Positions 29,144-36,709 of a DNA stretch of 64,000 nt are shown in pieces. Under the pieces are notes generated by a model. It had not been told where the DNA came from, made no database searches, and saw nothing but the letters and a program-made list of their open reading frames with translations. The position numbers were made by a program, and so were the translations under genes. Every line of letters starts with the position of its first letter. Within the stretch, counting starts at the first letter, position 1. The stretch is from Herbidospora solisilvae (lineage in GTDB: Bacteria; Actinomycetota; Actinomycetes; Streptosporangiales; Streptosporangiaceae): the NCBI RefSeq assembly GCF_009901565.1, contig NZ_WXEW01000002.1:744001-808000 (forward strand), written 5' to 3'.

Positions 29144-30319
29144 GTGGAGCCCCTGGTCGCCGTCCTGGTGGTCGCAGCCCTGGTCGGCGTACCGGCGGTC
29201 GTGTTGTGGCGCGTGCTGAGTGGACGGCGTGAACTCGGCAGCGGACCGGCCGAGCGGGCCACGTTCGAGACCCTGCACACCGCCAGCCTCGCCGCGCCCC
29301 CGCTCCGCGCCGGGCTCACCCAGGCGGGCGTCCTGAAGGCCTCACGTCACCTGCGGCAACTCCTCGGCTCGCCGGCGATAGCGATCACCAACGCCGAGGA
29401 GTTGCTCGTCTACGACGGGACCGGCGACCACCACGCCCGCGAGGCCTTCGACCACGCCAGGAGCACCCTCAAGGACGGCCGCATCCAGGTGCTCCAGCTC
29501 TCCTGCACGCAGCCCGAGTGCCCGATCAGGCACGCGGTGGTCGTCCCGCTCACCACCGACGACCGGGTGGTCGGCTCGCTGGCCGCCTACGGCGACCACA
29601 CCTCGGCCGGGCTGGTGCGGGCCGTGCAGGAGGTCGCGCGGTGGGTGGACTCCCAGCTCGAACTCGCCGAGCTCGACCGGTCGCGCACCCTGCTCATGGA
29701 GGCGGAGGTACGTGCCCTCCGGGCGCAGATCTCGCCCCACTTCATCTACAACTCCCTCACGACCATCGCCTCGTTCGTGCGCACCGACCCCGAACGGGCC
29801 CGGGAGCTTCTGATCGACTTCGCCGACTTCACCCGCTACTCGTTCCGGCGGCACGGCGACTTCACCACCCTGGCCGAGGAACTGCGCTCGATCGACCGCT
29901 ACCTCACCCTGGAGCGGGCCCGGTTCGGCGACCAGCTCCAGGTCACCCTGCGCATCGCGCCCGAGGTGCTGGCCGTGGCGGTGCCGTTCCTGTGCATCCA
30001 GCCGCTCGTCGAGAACGCGGTCAGGCACGGGCTGGAGAGCAAGCCCGGGGTGGGCCGCATCTCGATCGTGGCCGAGGACGCCGGGTCGGAGTGCTCCATC
30101 ACCGTCGAGGACGACGGGCTCGGCATGGACCCGGAGCACCTGCGGCGGGTGCTCGCGGGGGAGGAGCGGGCGACGGGAGTGGGCCTCGCCAACGTCGACG
30201 AACGGCTCCGGCAGGTCTACGGCGACGAGTTCGGTCTGGTCGTGGAGACCGGCAAGGGCGCGGGCACGAAGGTCAGCATGCGGATGCCCAAGTACCGGCC
30301 GGGGGTGACGGTCCGATAG
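29144..30319 (+). CDS. LytS-like sensor histidine kinase
   Basis: 391 residues. One N-terminal membrane helix (VAVLVVAALVGVPAVVLW), a GAF-like sensor about 45-180 (LGSPAIAITNAEELLVYDG..., with Cys in SCTQPECPIRHAVVVPL), then the His_kinase/LytS phospho-acceptor region LRAQISPHFIYNSLTTIASF and an ATPase ending GVGLANVDERLRQVYG. Pairs with the LytTR regulator 234 bp downstream. The same family senses pyruvate or acetate-like acids in other bacteria (BtsS, YpdA), which fits the symporters that follow. Confidence 0.93.
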   Translation: MEPLVAVLVVAALVGVPAVVLWRVLSGRRELGSGPAERATFETLHTASLAAPPLRAGLTQAGVLKASRHLRQLLGSPAIAITNAEELLVYDGTGDHHAREAFDHARSTLKDGRIQVLQLSCTQPECPIRHAVVVPLTTDDRVVGSLAAYGDHTSAGLVRAVQEVARWVDSQLELAELDRSRTLLMEAEVRALRAQISPHFIYNSLTTIASFVRTDPERARELLIDFADFTRYSFRRHGDFTTLAEELRSIDRYLTLERARFGDQLQVTLRIAPEVLAVAVPFLCIQPLVENAVRHGLESKPGVGRISIVAEDAGSECSITVEDDGLGMDPEHLRRVLAGEERATGVGLANVDERLRQVYGDEFGLVVETGKGAGTKVSMRMPKYRPGVTVR

Positions 30320-30395
30320 CCGGTGGCATGGCGTGGAACGCGGCCACACCTGATGGCCACAGATCGCTCGTCGCCGGGCGTTCCGGGCGCGGGCG

Positions 30396-30466
30396 GTCGG
30401 CGCCGGGTGCGGCGCGGGCCGGGGGCGGGCGTCGGCGCCGGGGTGGGCGGAGCCGTAACGGAAGAG
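30396..30466 (+). repeat. Dispersed GC-rich intergenic repeat, copy 1
   Basis: About 70 bp: starts GGCGCCGGGTGCGGCG, passes a GGCCGGGGGCGGGC stretch and TCGGCGCCGGGG, and ends GGAGCCGTAACGGAAGA. Closely similar copies occur at 44023-44096 and, inverted, at 60380-60449. Sits between the LytS and LytTR genes, in the sense direction of LytS. Confidence 0.75.
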
Positions 30467-30553
30467 CTTCGTAGTTAACGATTCCGAACGAGCGTTGACT
30501 TCCAAATGGCGATTTATCACGCTCTAGGGACTCATCAAGGGAAGGGGTAGGAC

Positions 30554-31306
30554 GTGAGCGGGTTGCGGGTGCTGGCTGTGGACGACGAGCAGCCTGCGCT
30601 CGAAGACCTCGCCTATCTCCTGCGCGCCGACCCCCGCATCGGCGAGGTGCAGACCGCCCGCGACGGCGCCGCCGCGCTGAAGCTCCTCGACCGCGCCATG
30701 GCCGACGGGCGGCCGATCGACGCGGTCTTCCTCGACATCCGCATGCGCGGGCTCGACGGCGTGGTGCTCGGCCGGCTGCTCACCCAGTTCTCGCGGCCCC
30801 CGAAGGTCGTCTTCGTCACCGCCTACGAGGACCACGCCGTCGACGCCTTCGAGCTGAAGGCCGAGGACTACCTGCTCAAGCCGGTGCGCCCCGACCGCCT
30901 GGCCGAGGCGATCCGCCGGGTCTGCGCCGGGAGCGAGTCCTACACCGAGCCCGAGACCAGCGACACCATCCCGGTCGAACTCGGCGGCGTCACCCGGTTC
31001 GTCGCCTCGACCGAGGTGCGTTACGTGGAGGCCCGCGGCGACTACGCCCGCCTCCACACCGCGACCGGCAGCCATCTGGTCCGCATCCCGCTCGCCGCCC
31101 TCGAAGAACGCTGGGCCTCGGCGGGTTTCCTGCGGGTGCACCGCAGCCACCTGGTCGCGGTCAAGCACATCGACGAGCTGCACATCGACTCGGGCCGCTG
31201 CGTGGTGCGCATCGGCGACACCGAGATCCCGGTCAGCCGCCGCCACACGCGTGAACTCCGTGATCTGCTGGTTCGACGGGCCCGCCGTGCCAAGCCGGAG
31301 CAGTGA
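30554..31306 (+). CDS. LytTR-family response regulator
   Basis: 250 residues. Receiver domain 1-125 (Asp10/Asp11, phospho-acceptor Asp61 in VFLDIRMRGLDG, Lys in YLLKPVRP), then a LytTR DNA-binding domain about 140-245 (RFVASTEVRYVEARGDYARLHTATG, FLRVHRSHLVAVKHIDEL, ISRRHTRELRDLL pattern). GTG start after GGGAAGGGG. The 234-bp gap to its kinase is unusual and contains the dispersed repeat. Next downstream is the first symporter pair, its most likely target. Confidence 0.93.
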   Translation: MSGLRVLAVDDEQPALEDLAYLLRADPRIGEVQTARDGAAALKLLDRAMADGRPIDAVFLDIRMRGLDGVVLGRLLTQFSRPPKVVFVTAYEDHAVDAFELKAEDYLLKPVRPDRLAEAIRRVCAGSESYTEPETSDTIPVELGGVTRFVASTEVRYVEARGDYARLHTATGSHLVRIPLAALEERWASAGFLRVHRSHLVAVKHIDELHIDSGRCVVRIGDTEIPVSRRHTRELRDLLVRRARRAKPEQ

Positions 31307-31397
31307 CCCGCCCCCGGCCCAGCGCCGCCGCCGCACGCCGGCCCGCCAGCCGCGCGCCGGAGACGACCCGGACCCGAGCAGACCGCGCCGCGAGACG

Positions 31398-31742
31398 GTG
31401 ACGAGCCCCCGCACGAGCGCCGCCCGCCGACCGCGTTACCCCGCCACGCGGGAGATCGACGAGCAGACGCGGCTCGGCGAGGTCTACATGCGGTCGCTCA
31501 TCCGCACCCAGCTCCGCCTGGCCCTGTTCGTCTGCACGCTGCTGGCCTGCGTCATCGGCGGGCTGCCCTTACTGTTCATGCTGGTCCCGTCGATGCGGGA
31601 GGTGGTCGTCCTCGGGCTGCCGCTGCCGTGGCTGGTGCTCGCCGGGCTCATCTATCCGGCGTTCGTCGTCGGGGCCTGGTTGTACGTCCGGGCGGCCGAG
31701 CGCAACGAACGGCGGTTCGCCGAGCTGGTGGAGGGCGATTGA
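31398..31742 (+). CDS. Small membrane protein paired with symporter
   Basis: About 114 residues with two membrane helices (LRLALFVCTLLACVIGGLPLLFM and LPWLVLAGLIYPAFVVGAWLYVRAAERNERRF) and a basic N-terminus. Same layout and gene order as the DUF485 protein before the second symporter, so probably a small symporter subunit. Start uncertain: GTG 31398 is chosen because it is downstream of the LytTR stop. Its stop overlaps the TTG start of the symporter (TTGA), showing tight coupling. Confidence 0.75.
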   Translation: MTSPRTSAARRPRYPATREIDEQTRLGEVYMRSLIRTQLRLALFVCTLLACVIGGLPLLFMLVPSMREVVVLGLPLPWLVLAGLIYPAFVVGAWLYVRAAERNERRFAELVEGD

Positions 31743-33226
31743 GCTCGCTCGTCGCGATCGTGCTCGTGGTGCTCGCGGCGGTCCTCATCGGGGCGTTCGG
31801 CGTCCGGGTGTCGCGGACCACCTCCGACTTCTACGTCGCCTCGCGGACCGTCACCCCGTTGTGGAACGCCTCGGCGATCGGCGGGGAGTACCTGTCGGCG
31901 GCCTCGTTCCTGGGCATCGCCGGGCTCATCCTCACCTACGGCGCCGACATGTTGTGGTTGCCCGTCGGGTGGACCGGCGGCTACCTCGTGCTGCTGGTGC
32001 TGGTGTCGGCGCCGCTGCGGCGGTCGGGGGCCTACACGCTGCCCGACTTCGCCGAGGCGCGGCTGGAGTCGATGGCCGTGCGGCGGGTGTCGAGCGTGCT
32101 CGTCGTGCTCATCGGGTGGCTCTACCTGATGCCGCAGTTCCAGAGCGCCGGGATGGTGTTCCGGGCGATCACCGGGGCGCCCGCGTGGGCGGGCGGGCTG
32201 CTGGTCGCCGGGGTGGTGGCGGTGAACGTGCTCTCGGGCGGGATGAAGTCGATCACGTTCGTGCAGGCGTTCCAGTACTGGCTGAAGCTGACCGCGCTGG
32301 CCGTGCCGCTGGTGTTCATGCTGCTGGCCTGGCGGGCCGACGGCGCTCCAGGGCTCCAGGCGGGCGACCCGTGGGCGCTGCCGCTGCACGGGCGCGAGCA
32401 TCCGGTCTACGCGACGTACTCGCTCATCCTGGCCACGTTCCTGGGCACCATGGGGCTGCCGCACGTGCTCGTGCGGTTCTACACCAACCCCGACGGGCGG
32501 GCCGCGCGGCGCACGACGCTGGTGGTGTTGTCGCTGCTGGGCGCCTTCTACCTGCTGCCGTCGATCTACGGCTATCTCGGCCGGGTCTACTCCCTGTCGC
32601 TCGACGGGCCCGACTCCGTCGTGCTGGCCCTGCCGGGGCACCTGGTGCCCGGGGTCGCGGGGGAGCTGCTGACCGCGCTGGTCACCGGCGGGGCGTTCGC
32701 GGCGTTCCTGTCGACGTCGTCGGGGCTGGCGGTGTCGGTGGCGGGCGTGCTCGGGCAGGACATCCTGCGGTTCACCGACGGCGTGCGGTCGTTCCGGGTC
32801 GCCACGGTCATCGGGGTCGCGGTGCCGTTCGGGCTGGCCGTCGTCGCACGGGCGCTGCCGGTCGCCGACGTCGTCGGGCTCGCGTTCGCCGTCGCCGCCT
32901 CGTCGTTCTGCCCGCTGCTCGTGCTCGGCATCTGGTGGCGGAGGCTGACCACGTCGGGGGCGATCGCCGGGCTGCTCGCCGGGGGCGGGCTGGCCGCGGT
33001 GGCCGGGCTGGTCACCGTCGTCGGCGGGCCCCACGGCGGCTGGGCCGGGGCGCTGCTGGCCCAGCCGGCCGCCTGGACGGTGCCGATCTCGTTCTCCGTC
33101 ATGGTCGTCGTCTCGCTGCTCACCCCCGGGCGGACGCCGCCGAACGTGGCACGCACGATGGTACGTCTCCACACACCCGAGACACTTGACGTGGACCGGG
33201 GCGATTGGCGTCCACGGTCGTCATAA
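31739..33226 (+). CDS. Sodium/solute symporter, acetate-permease-like
   Basis: 495 residues, about 13 membrane helices, SSS family. Visible signatures: ASRTVTPLWNASAIGGEYLSAASFLGIAGLI, the second-half SGGMKSITFVQAFQYWLKL and GTMGLPHVLVRFYTNPDGRAARRTT, a hallmark of ActP-type carboxylate symporters. Probably takes up acetate, pyruvate or another short monocarboxylate with sodium or protons. A TTG start overlapping the upstream stop makes a LytTR-small protein-SSS unit. Paralogue of the ActP at 33741-35351. Confidence 0.9.
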   Translation: MSSLVAIVLVVLAAVLIGAFGVRVSRTTSDFYVASRTVTPLWNASAIGGEYLSAASFLGIAGLILTYGADMLWLPVGWTGGYLVLLVLVSAPLRRSGAYTLPDFAEARLESMAVRRVSSVLVVLIGWLYLMPQFQSAGMVFRAITGAPAWAGGLLVAGVVAVNVLSGGMKSITFVQAFQYWLKLTALAVPLVFMLLAWRADGAPGLQAGDPWALPLHGREHPVYATYSLILATFLGTMGLPHVLVRFYTNPDGRAARRTTLVVLSLLGAFYLLPSIYGYLGRVYSLSLDGPDSVVLALPGHLVPGVAGELLTALVTGGAFAAFLSTSSGLAVSVAGVLGQDILRFTDGVRSFRVATVIGVAVPFGLAVVARALPVADVVGLAFAVAASSFCPLLVLGIWWRRLTTSGAIAGLLAGGGLAAVAGLVTVVGGPHGGWAGALLAQPAAWTVPISFSVMVVVSLLTPGRTPPNVARTMVRLHTPETLDVDRGDWRPRSS

Positions 33227-33381
33227 CGGACTGTTGAGGCCGGCCGAAAAGGGTGCCGTTCGTCGCGGATAGCGGACCATTCGGCGCAAGCCGTACAACA
33301 TTGAGCGCCTTTGCCCGTCTGCTCGGCGAAGGACGGGTCTCCGTATCTCCTCCCGGGGTAGCGTCCACTCCTACCGTGTGG

Positions 33382-33395
33382 GTGATCCAGATCAC
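33382..33395. promoter_or_regulatory. Crp/GlxR-like palindrome upstream of DUF485-actP
   Basis: GTGATC-CA-GATCAC, a perfect 14-bp inverted repeat with the same GTGA-N6-TCAC plan and central CA as the site before dctA. It ends 15 bases before the DUF485 GTG, which would favour repression or roadblock rather than activation. Confidence 0.6.
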
Positions 33396-33410
33396 AGCGT
33401 GGGAGGTCTC

Positions 33411-33740
33411 GTGACGACGGAGCAACATGACTCCTCGGTATATGAGCAGATAAGGGCGACGGACCGGTTCCAGGAGCTGCGCCGCCGCTACCGCTCGTGG
33501 GCGTTCCCGATGACGGTCGCCTTCTTGGTCTGGTACCTCCTGTACGTCGTGTTGTCGGCGTTCGCGCGCGACTTCATGGCCATCAAGGTGCTGGGCAACA
33601 TCAACGTCGCGTTGATCTTCGGACTGCTCCAGTTCGTGTCCACCTTCTACATTTCGTGGGCCTACTCGCGCCATTCGGCGGCCAAGCTCGACCCCCTGGC
33701 CGACGAGCTGCGCGGTGAGATCGAGAAGGCGGACAGGTAA
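33411..33740 (+). CDS. DUF485 small membrane protein
   Basis: 109 residues, DUF485 family, two membrane helices (WAFPMTVAFLVWYLLYVVLSAFA and INVALIFGLLQFVSTFYISWAYSRHSA), conserved basic ELRRRYRSWAFP before the first. DUF485 proteins are coded immediately before ActP in many bacteria and are presumed accessory subunits. GTG 33411 is chosen for its GGGAGG four bases upstream. Its stop directly abuts the actP ATG. Confidence 0.92.
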   Translation: MTTEQHDSSVYEQIRATDRFQELRRRYRSWAFPMTVAFLVWYLLYVVLSAFARDFMAIKVLGNINVALIFGLLQFVSTFYISWAYSRHSAAKLDPLADELRGEIEKADR

Positions 33741-35351
33741 ATGAGCCACACGACACTCGCCACCGTCCTGTTCCTGCTGTTCGTCATCGGGACGCTGGCG
33801 ATCACCTTCTGGGCCAGCCGGCAGAACAAGACCGCCGCCGACTACTACGCGGGCGGGCGCGCCTTCAGCGCGGCGCAGAACGGCCTGGCCATCGGCGGCG
33901 ACTACATGTCGGCCGCCTCGTTCCTCGGCATCGCGGGCCTCATCGCCCTCTACGGATACGACGGCTTCCTCTACTCCATCGGCTTCCTGGTGGCGTGGCT
34001 GGTCGCGCTGCTGCTGGTCGCCGAGCTGATGCGGAACTCCGGCAAGTACACGATGGCCGACGTGCTCGCCTTCCGGATGAGCCCGCGCCCGGTCCGCACC
34101 GCGGCCGGCGTCTCGACGATCGTGGTCTCGATCTTCTACCTGCTCGCGCAGATGGTCGGCGCGGGCGCGCTGGTCGGCCTGCTGCTCGGCATCACCTCCG
34201 ACTCCGGCAAGGCGCTGACCATCGTCGGCGTCGGCATCCTGATGATCGTGTACGTCGTCGTCGGCGGCATGAAGGGCACGACCTGGGTCCAGATCGTCAA
34301 GGCCGTCCTGTTGATGGGCGGCGCGACCCTGGTCACCCTGCTGGTCCTCGGCAAGTACGGCTTCAACGTCTCCGGCCTGCTCGGCGAGGCCGCCGCGCAG
34401 AGCGGCAAGGGCGCGGCCTTCCTTGAGCCGAACCTGCGCTACGCCACCGAGGCCCAGGGCATCTGGGGCAAGTTCGACCTGATCAGCTTGGGCCTTGCCC
34501 TGGTTCTCGGCACCGCCGGTCTGCCGCACATCCTGATCCGCTTCTACACCGTGCCCACCGCCAAGGACGCCCGGAAGTCGGTCCTGTGGGGCATCGGCAT
34601 CATCGGCACCTTCTACCTGCTCACCCTGGTCCTGGGCTTCGGCGCGGCGGCCATGGTCGGCAGCGAGGCGATCCGGGCCGAGAACGCGGCCGGCAACACG
34701 GCGGCGCCCCAGCTCGCGCTGGCGATCGGCGAGGCCATCTTCGGCGACGTCGGCGGCACGATCCTGCTGGCCATCATCGCGGCCGTGGCCTTCGCCACGA
34801 TCCTGGCGGTGGTCGCCGGTCTGACCCTCGCCAGCTCCTCCAGCTTCGCCCACGACCTCTACGCGCACGTCTTCAAGCGCGGCAACGTCACGGAGAAGCA
34901 GGAGATCCTGGTCGCCCGCGTCTCGGCCTTCGTCATCGGTGCGGTCGCGATCGGGCTGGGCATCCTGGCCCAGGCGCAAAACGTGGCGTTCCTGGTCGCC
35001 CTGGCCTTCGCCATCGCGGCCTCGGGCAACCTGCCCGCGATCCTCTACAGCCTGTTCTGGAAGAGGTTCAACACCGCCGGCGCGGTCGCCTCGATCTACG
35101 GCGGTCTGGTCTCCGCCCTGGTCCTGGTGATCTTCTCGCCGGTCGTGTCGGGCCGCCCGACCTCGCTGATCAAGGACATGGACTTCCACTGGTTCCCAAT
35201 GGAGAACCCGGGCCTGTTCTCGATCCCGATCGGCTTCCTGTGCGGCTACATCGCCACGCGGATGAGCAAGGAGTACAACGAGTCGAAGTACGCCGAGATG
35301 GAGGTCCGCTCCCTTACCGGCGTCGGCGCCGAGAAGGCGTCCACCCACTGA
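33741..35351 (+). CDS. actP: Cation/acetate symporter ActP
   Basis: 536 residues, about 13 membrane helices. Strong ActP pattern: TAADYYAGGRAFSAAQNGLAIGGDYMSAASFLGIAGLIALYGYDG, GGMKGTTWVQIVKAVLLM, GTAGLPHILIRFYTVPTAKDARKS, and the late LASSSSFAHDLYAH. Imports acetate and related short acids. Second gene of the DUF485-actP pair, followed by a clear terminator. Likely regulators are the Crp/GlxR-like site and the LytS/LytTR pair upstream. Confidence 0.94.
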   Translation: MSHTTLATVLFLLFVIGTLAITFWASRQNKTAADYYAGGRAFSAAQNGLAIGGDYMSAASFLGIAGLIALYGYDGFLYSIGFLVAWLVALLLVAELMRNSGKYTMADVLAFRMSPRPVRTAAGVSTIVVSIFYLLAQMVGAGALVGLLLGITSDSGKALTIVGVGILMIVYVVVGGMKGTTWVQIVKAVLLMGGATLVTLLVLGKYGFNVSGLLGEAAAQSGKGAAFLEPNLRYATEAQGIWGKFDLISLGLALVLGTAGLPHILIRFYTVPTAKDARKSVLWGIGIIGTFYLLTLVLGFGAAAMVGSEAIRAENAAGNTAAPQLALAIGEAIFGDVGGTILLAIIAAVAFATILAVVAGLTLASSSSFAHDLYAHVFKRGNVTEKQEILVARVSAFVIGAVAIGLGILAQAQNVAFLVALAFAIAASGNLPAILYSLFWKRFNTAGAVASIYGGLVSALVLVIFSPVVSGRPTSLIKDMDFHWFPMENPGLFSIPIGFLCGYIATRMSKEYNESKYAEMEVRSLTGVGAEKASTH

Positions 35352-35376
35352 TCGCCACCCAGTAACCCCTCCAGAG

Positions 35377-35410
35377 AGAAGCCCCCGGGACCCGCCCCCG
35401 GGGGCTTCTC
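35377..35410 (+). terminator. Terminator of actP
   Basis: 10-bp stem GAGAAGCCCC (35377-35386) / GGGGCTTCTC (35401-35410) around a C/G-rich loop, 26 bases after the actP stop. Confidence 0.75.
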
Positions 35411-35476
35411 GCTTGGAAGGCTGGTGTCCCTTTTCCGGCATGTCGGGGCGGTACGGACAGCGGTTAAGGTCGGCGC

Positions 35477-36019
35477 GTGGACAGCCCATCGGACGCGCGC
35501 AGCCGGATCCTCGACGCCGCCGAGGAACTGTTCGCGGGCGGCGGCTACGACGCCACCCCGACCGCACGGATCGCCGCGGTCGCCGGGGTGCCCAAAGGAC
35601 TCGTCTTCCACTACTTCCCCCGCAAGATCGACGTGCTGGTGTCCCTGGTCGACGAACGCACCCTGGTGACCGAGGAGGACCCCGAACCGGGGGATCCCGC
35701 GCGTGCGCTCTCCACACTGGCCCGGCGTCTGCCGCTCACCGCGTCGCCCTCCATGCGGCGCATCCTCTTCCGCGAGGCCGACACCCACCGATCGGTCAAA
35801 GACCGTATTCACGGGTTGAACAGCGAGCTCATCCGGCGGGCGCGGTTCGCCCTCGAACTGGCGCTGCCGGGCGGGCGGGGAGACGCGGCGCGGCTGGAGG
35901 CGGCGGCGGCCACGTTCGCGGCGGTGCTGCTCTACCAGGAGAGCATCGCCCACCTGACGGGGCACACGATCGACGCCGACGTGGTGGCCGACCTGATCGC
36001 GACGGCGCTGTTCGGCTGA
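35477..36019 (+). CDS. TetR-family regulator
   Basis: 180 residues. N-terminal TetR DNA-binding domain: SRILDAAEELFAGGGYDATPTARIAAVAGVPKGLVFHYFPRKIDVL, with the helix-turn-helix in the TARIAAVAGVPKGLVFHYF stretch. C-terminal ligand/dimer domain is helical and unassigned. GTG start. Next are a DUF998 membrane protein and an FtsX-type permease on the same strand; it may control them, but no palindrome stands out in its leader. Confidence 0.9.
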   Translation: MDSPSDARSRILDAAEELFAGGGYDATPTARIAAVAGVPKGLVFHYFPRKIDVLVSLVDERTLVTEEDPEPGDPARALSTLARRLPLTASPSMRRILFREADTHRSVKDRIHGLNSELIRRARFALELALPGGRGDAARLEAAAATFAAVLLYQESIAHLTGHTIDADVVADLIATALFG

Positions 36020-36101
36020 ACCCACAGCCGTCCGTCGGGCATCACCGGGAAATTCTCCGGGGCGGCGGTAGAAAACCGTCGTCCCCGTTCGAGGAGTAGG
36101 C

Positions 36102-36668
36102 ATGAACCGACTCATGCCGCTCCTCGGCGCTCTCGCCGGCCCCGTCTACGTCGTCGTCTCCCTGCTCGAGATCGCCTTCCGCGACGGCTTCGACCCCCTG
36201 ACGCACCCGTGGAGCGCCCTGTCCCTGGGCGACCTCGGCTGGATCCACGTCACCACCCTCGAACTCTCCGGCCTGGCCGTCATCGCGGGCGCGACCGCGT
36301 TCACCGGTCTGGTCAGAACGCTCTTCTGCCTGTACGGCCTGAGCCTGATGGGCGCCGGCATCTTCACGATCGACCCGGTGGGCGGCGAGGTGAGCCCGTC
36401 CGGCATCCTCCACTTCGTCTGCGGCGCCGTCGGCTTCACCGCCATCACCGTCGCGGCCCTGGTCCTGGCCCGGCGCCACCGGCACGCGGGCGACCGGGGC
36501 TGGTCCCTCGCCTCGGCGTTGTGCGGTGTCTTCTTCTTCGCGAGTTTCGGCGCGATGGCCGCGGCCGGCGGCGCGGGCTGGAGCCTCCTCCTCTTCACCG
36601 CCGGAGTCATCGTGATCTCCATCTGGTACACGGCGATCTGCCTGCGGAGACTCCGGCCGGAGGGCTAA
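36102..36668 (+). CDS. DUF998 membrane protein
   Basis: 188 residues, about six membrane helices, DUF998-like: an N-terminal GPVYVVVSLLEIAFRDGFDPLTHPWSALSLGDLGWIH is characteristic (Pro-His-Ser/Trp turn after the first helix). Function of the family is unknown. ATG 36102 follows GAGGAGTAGG. Gene stands 41 bases upstream of the large permease gene and may be co-transcribed with it. Confidence 0.85.
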   Translation: MNRLMPLLGALAGPVYVVVSLLEIAFRDGFDPLTHPWSALSLGDLGWIHVTTLELSGLAVIAGATAFTGLVRTLFCLYGLSLMGAGIFTIDPVGGEVSPSGILHFVCGAVGFTAITVAALVLARRHRHAGDRGWSLASALCGVFFFASFGAMAAAGGAGWSLLLFTAGVIVISIWYTAICLRRLRPEG

Positions 36669-36709
36669 CCCCATGGCGGCCCGATCCGCCGGCGGGGTGC
36701 GATGACCCC

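Noticed and set aside
33120-35717. Long minus-strand frame opposite actP (865 codons)
   Set aside because: Asp/Gln/Arg-rich antisense artefact; ActP and DUF485 are unmistakable on the plus strand.
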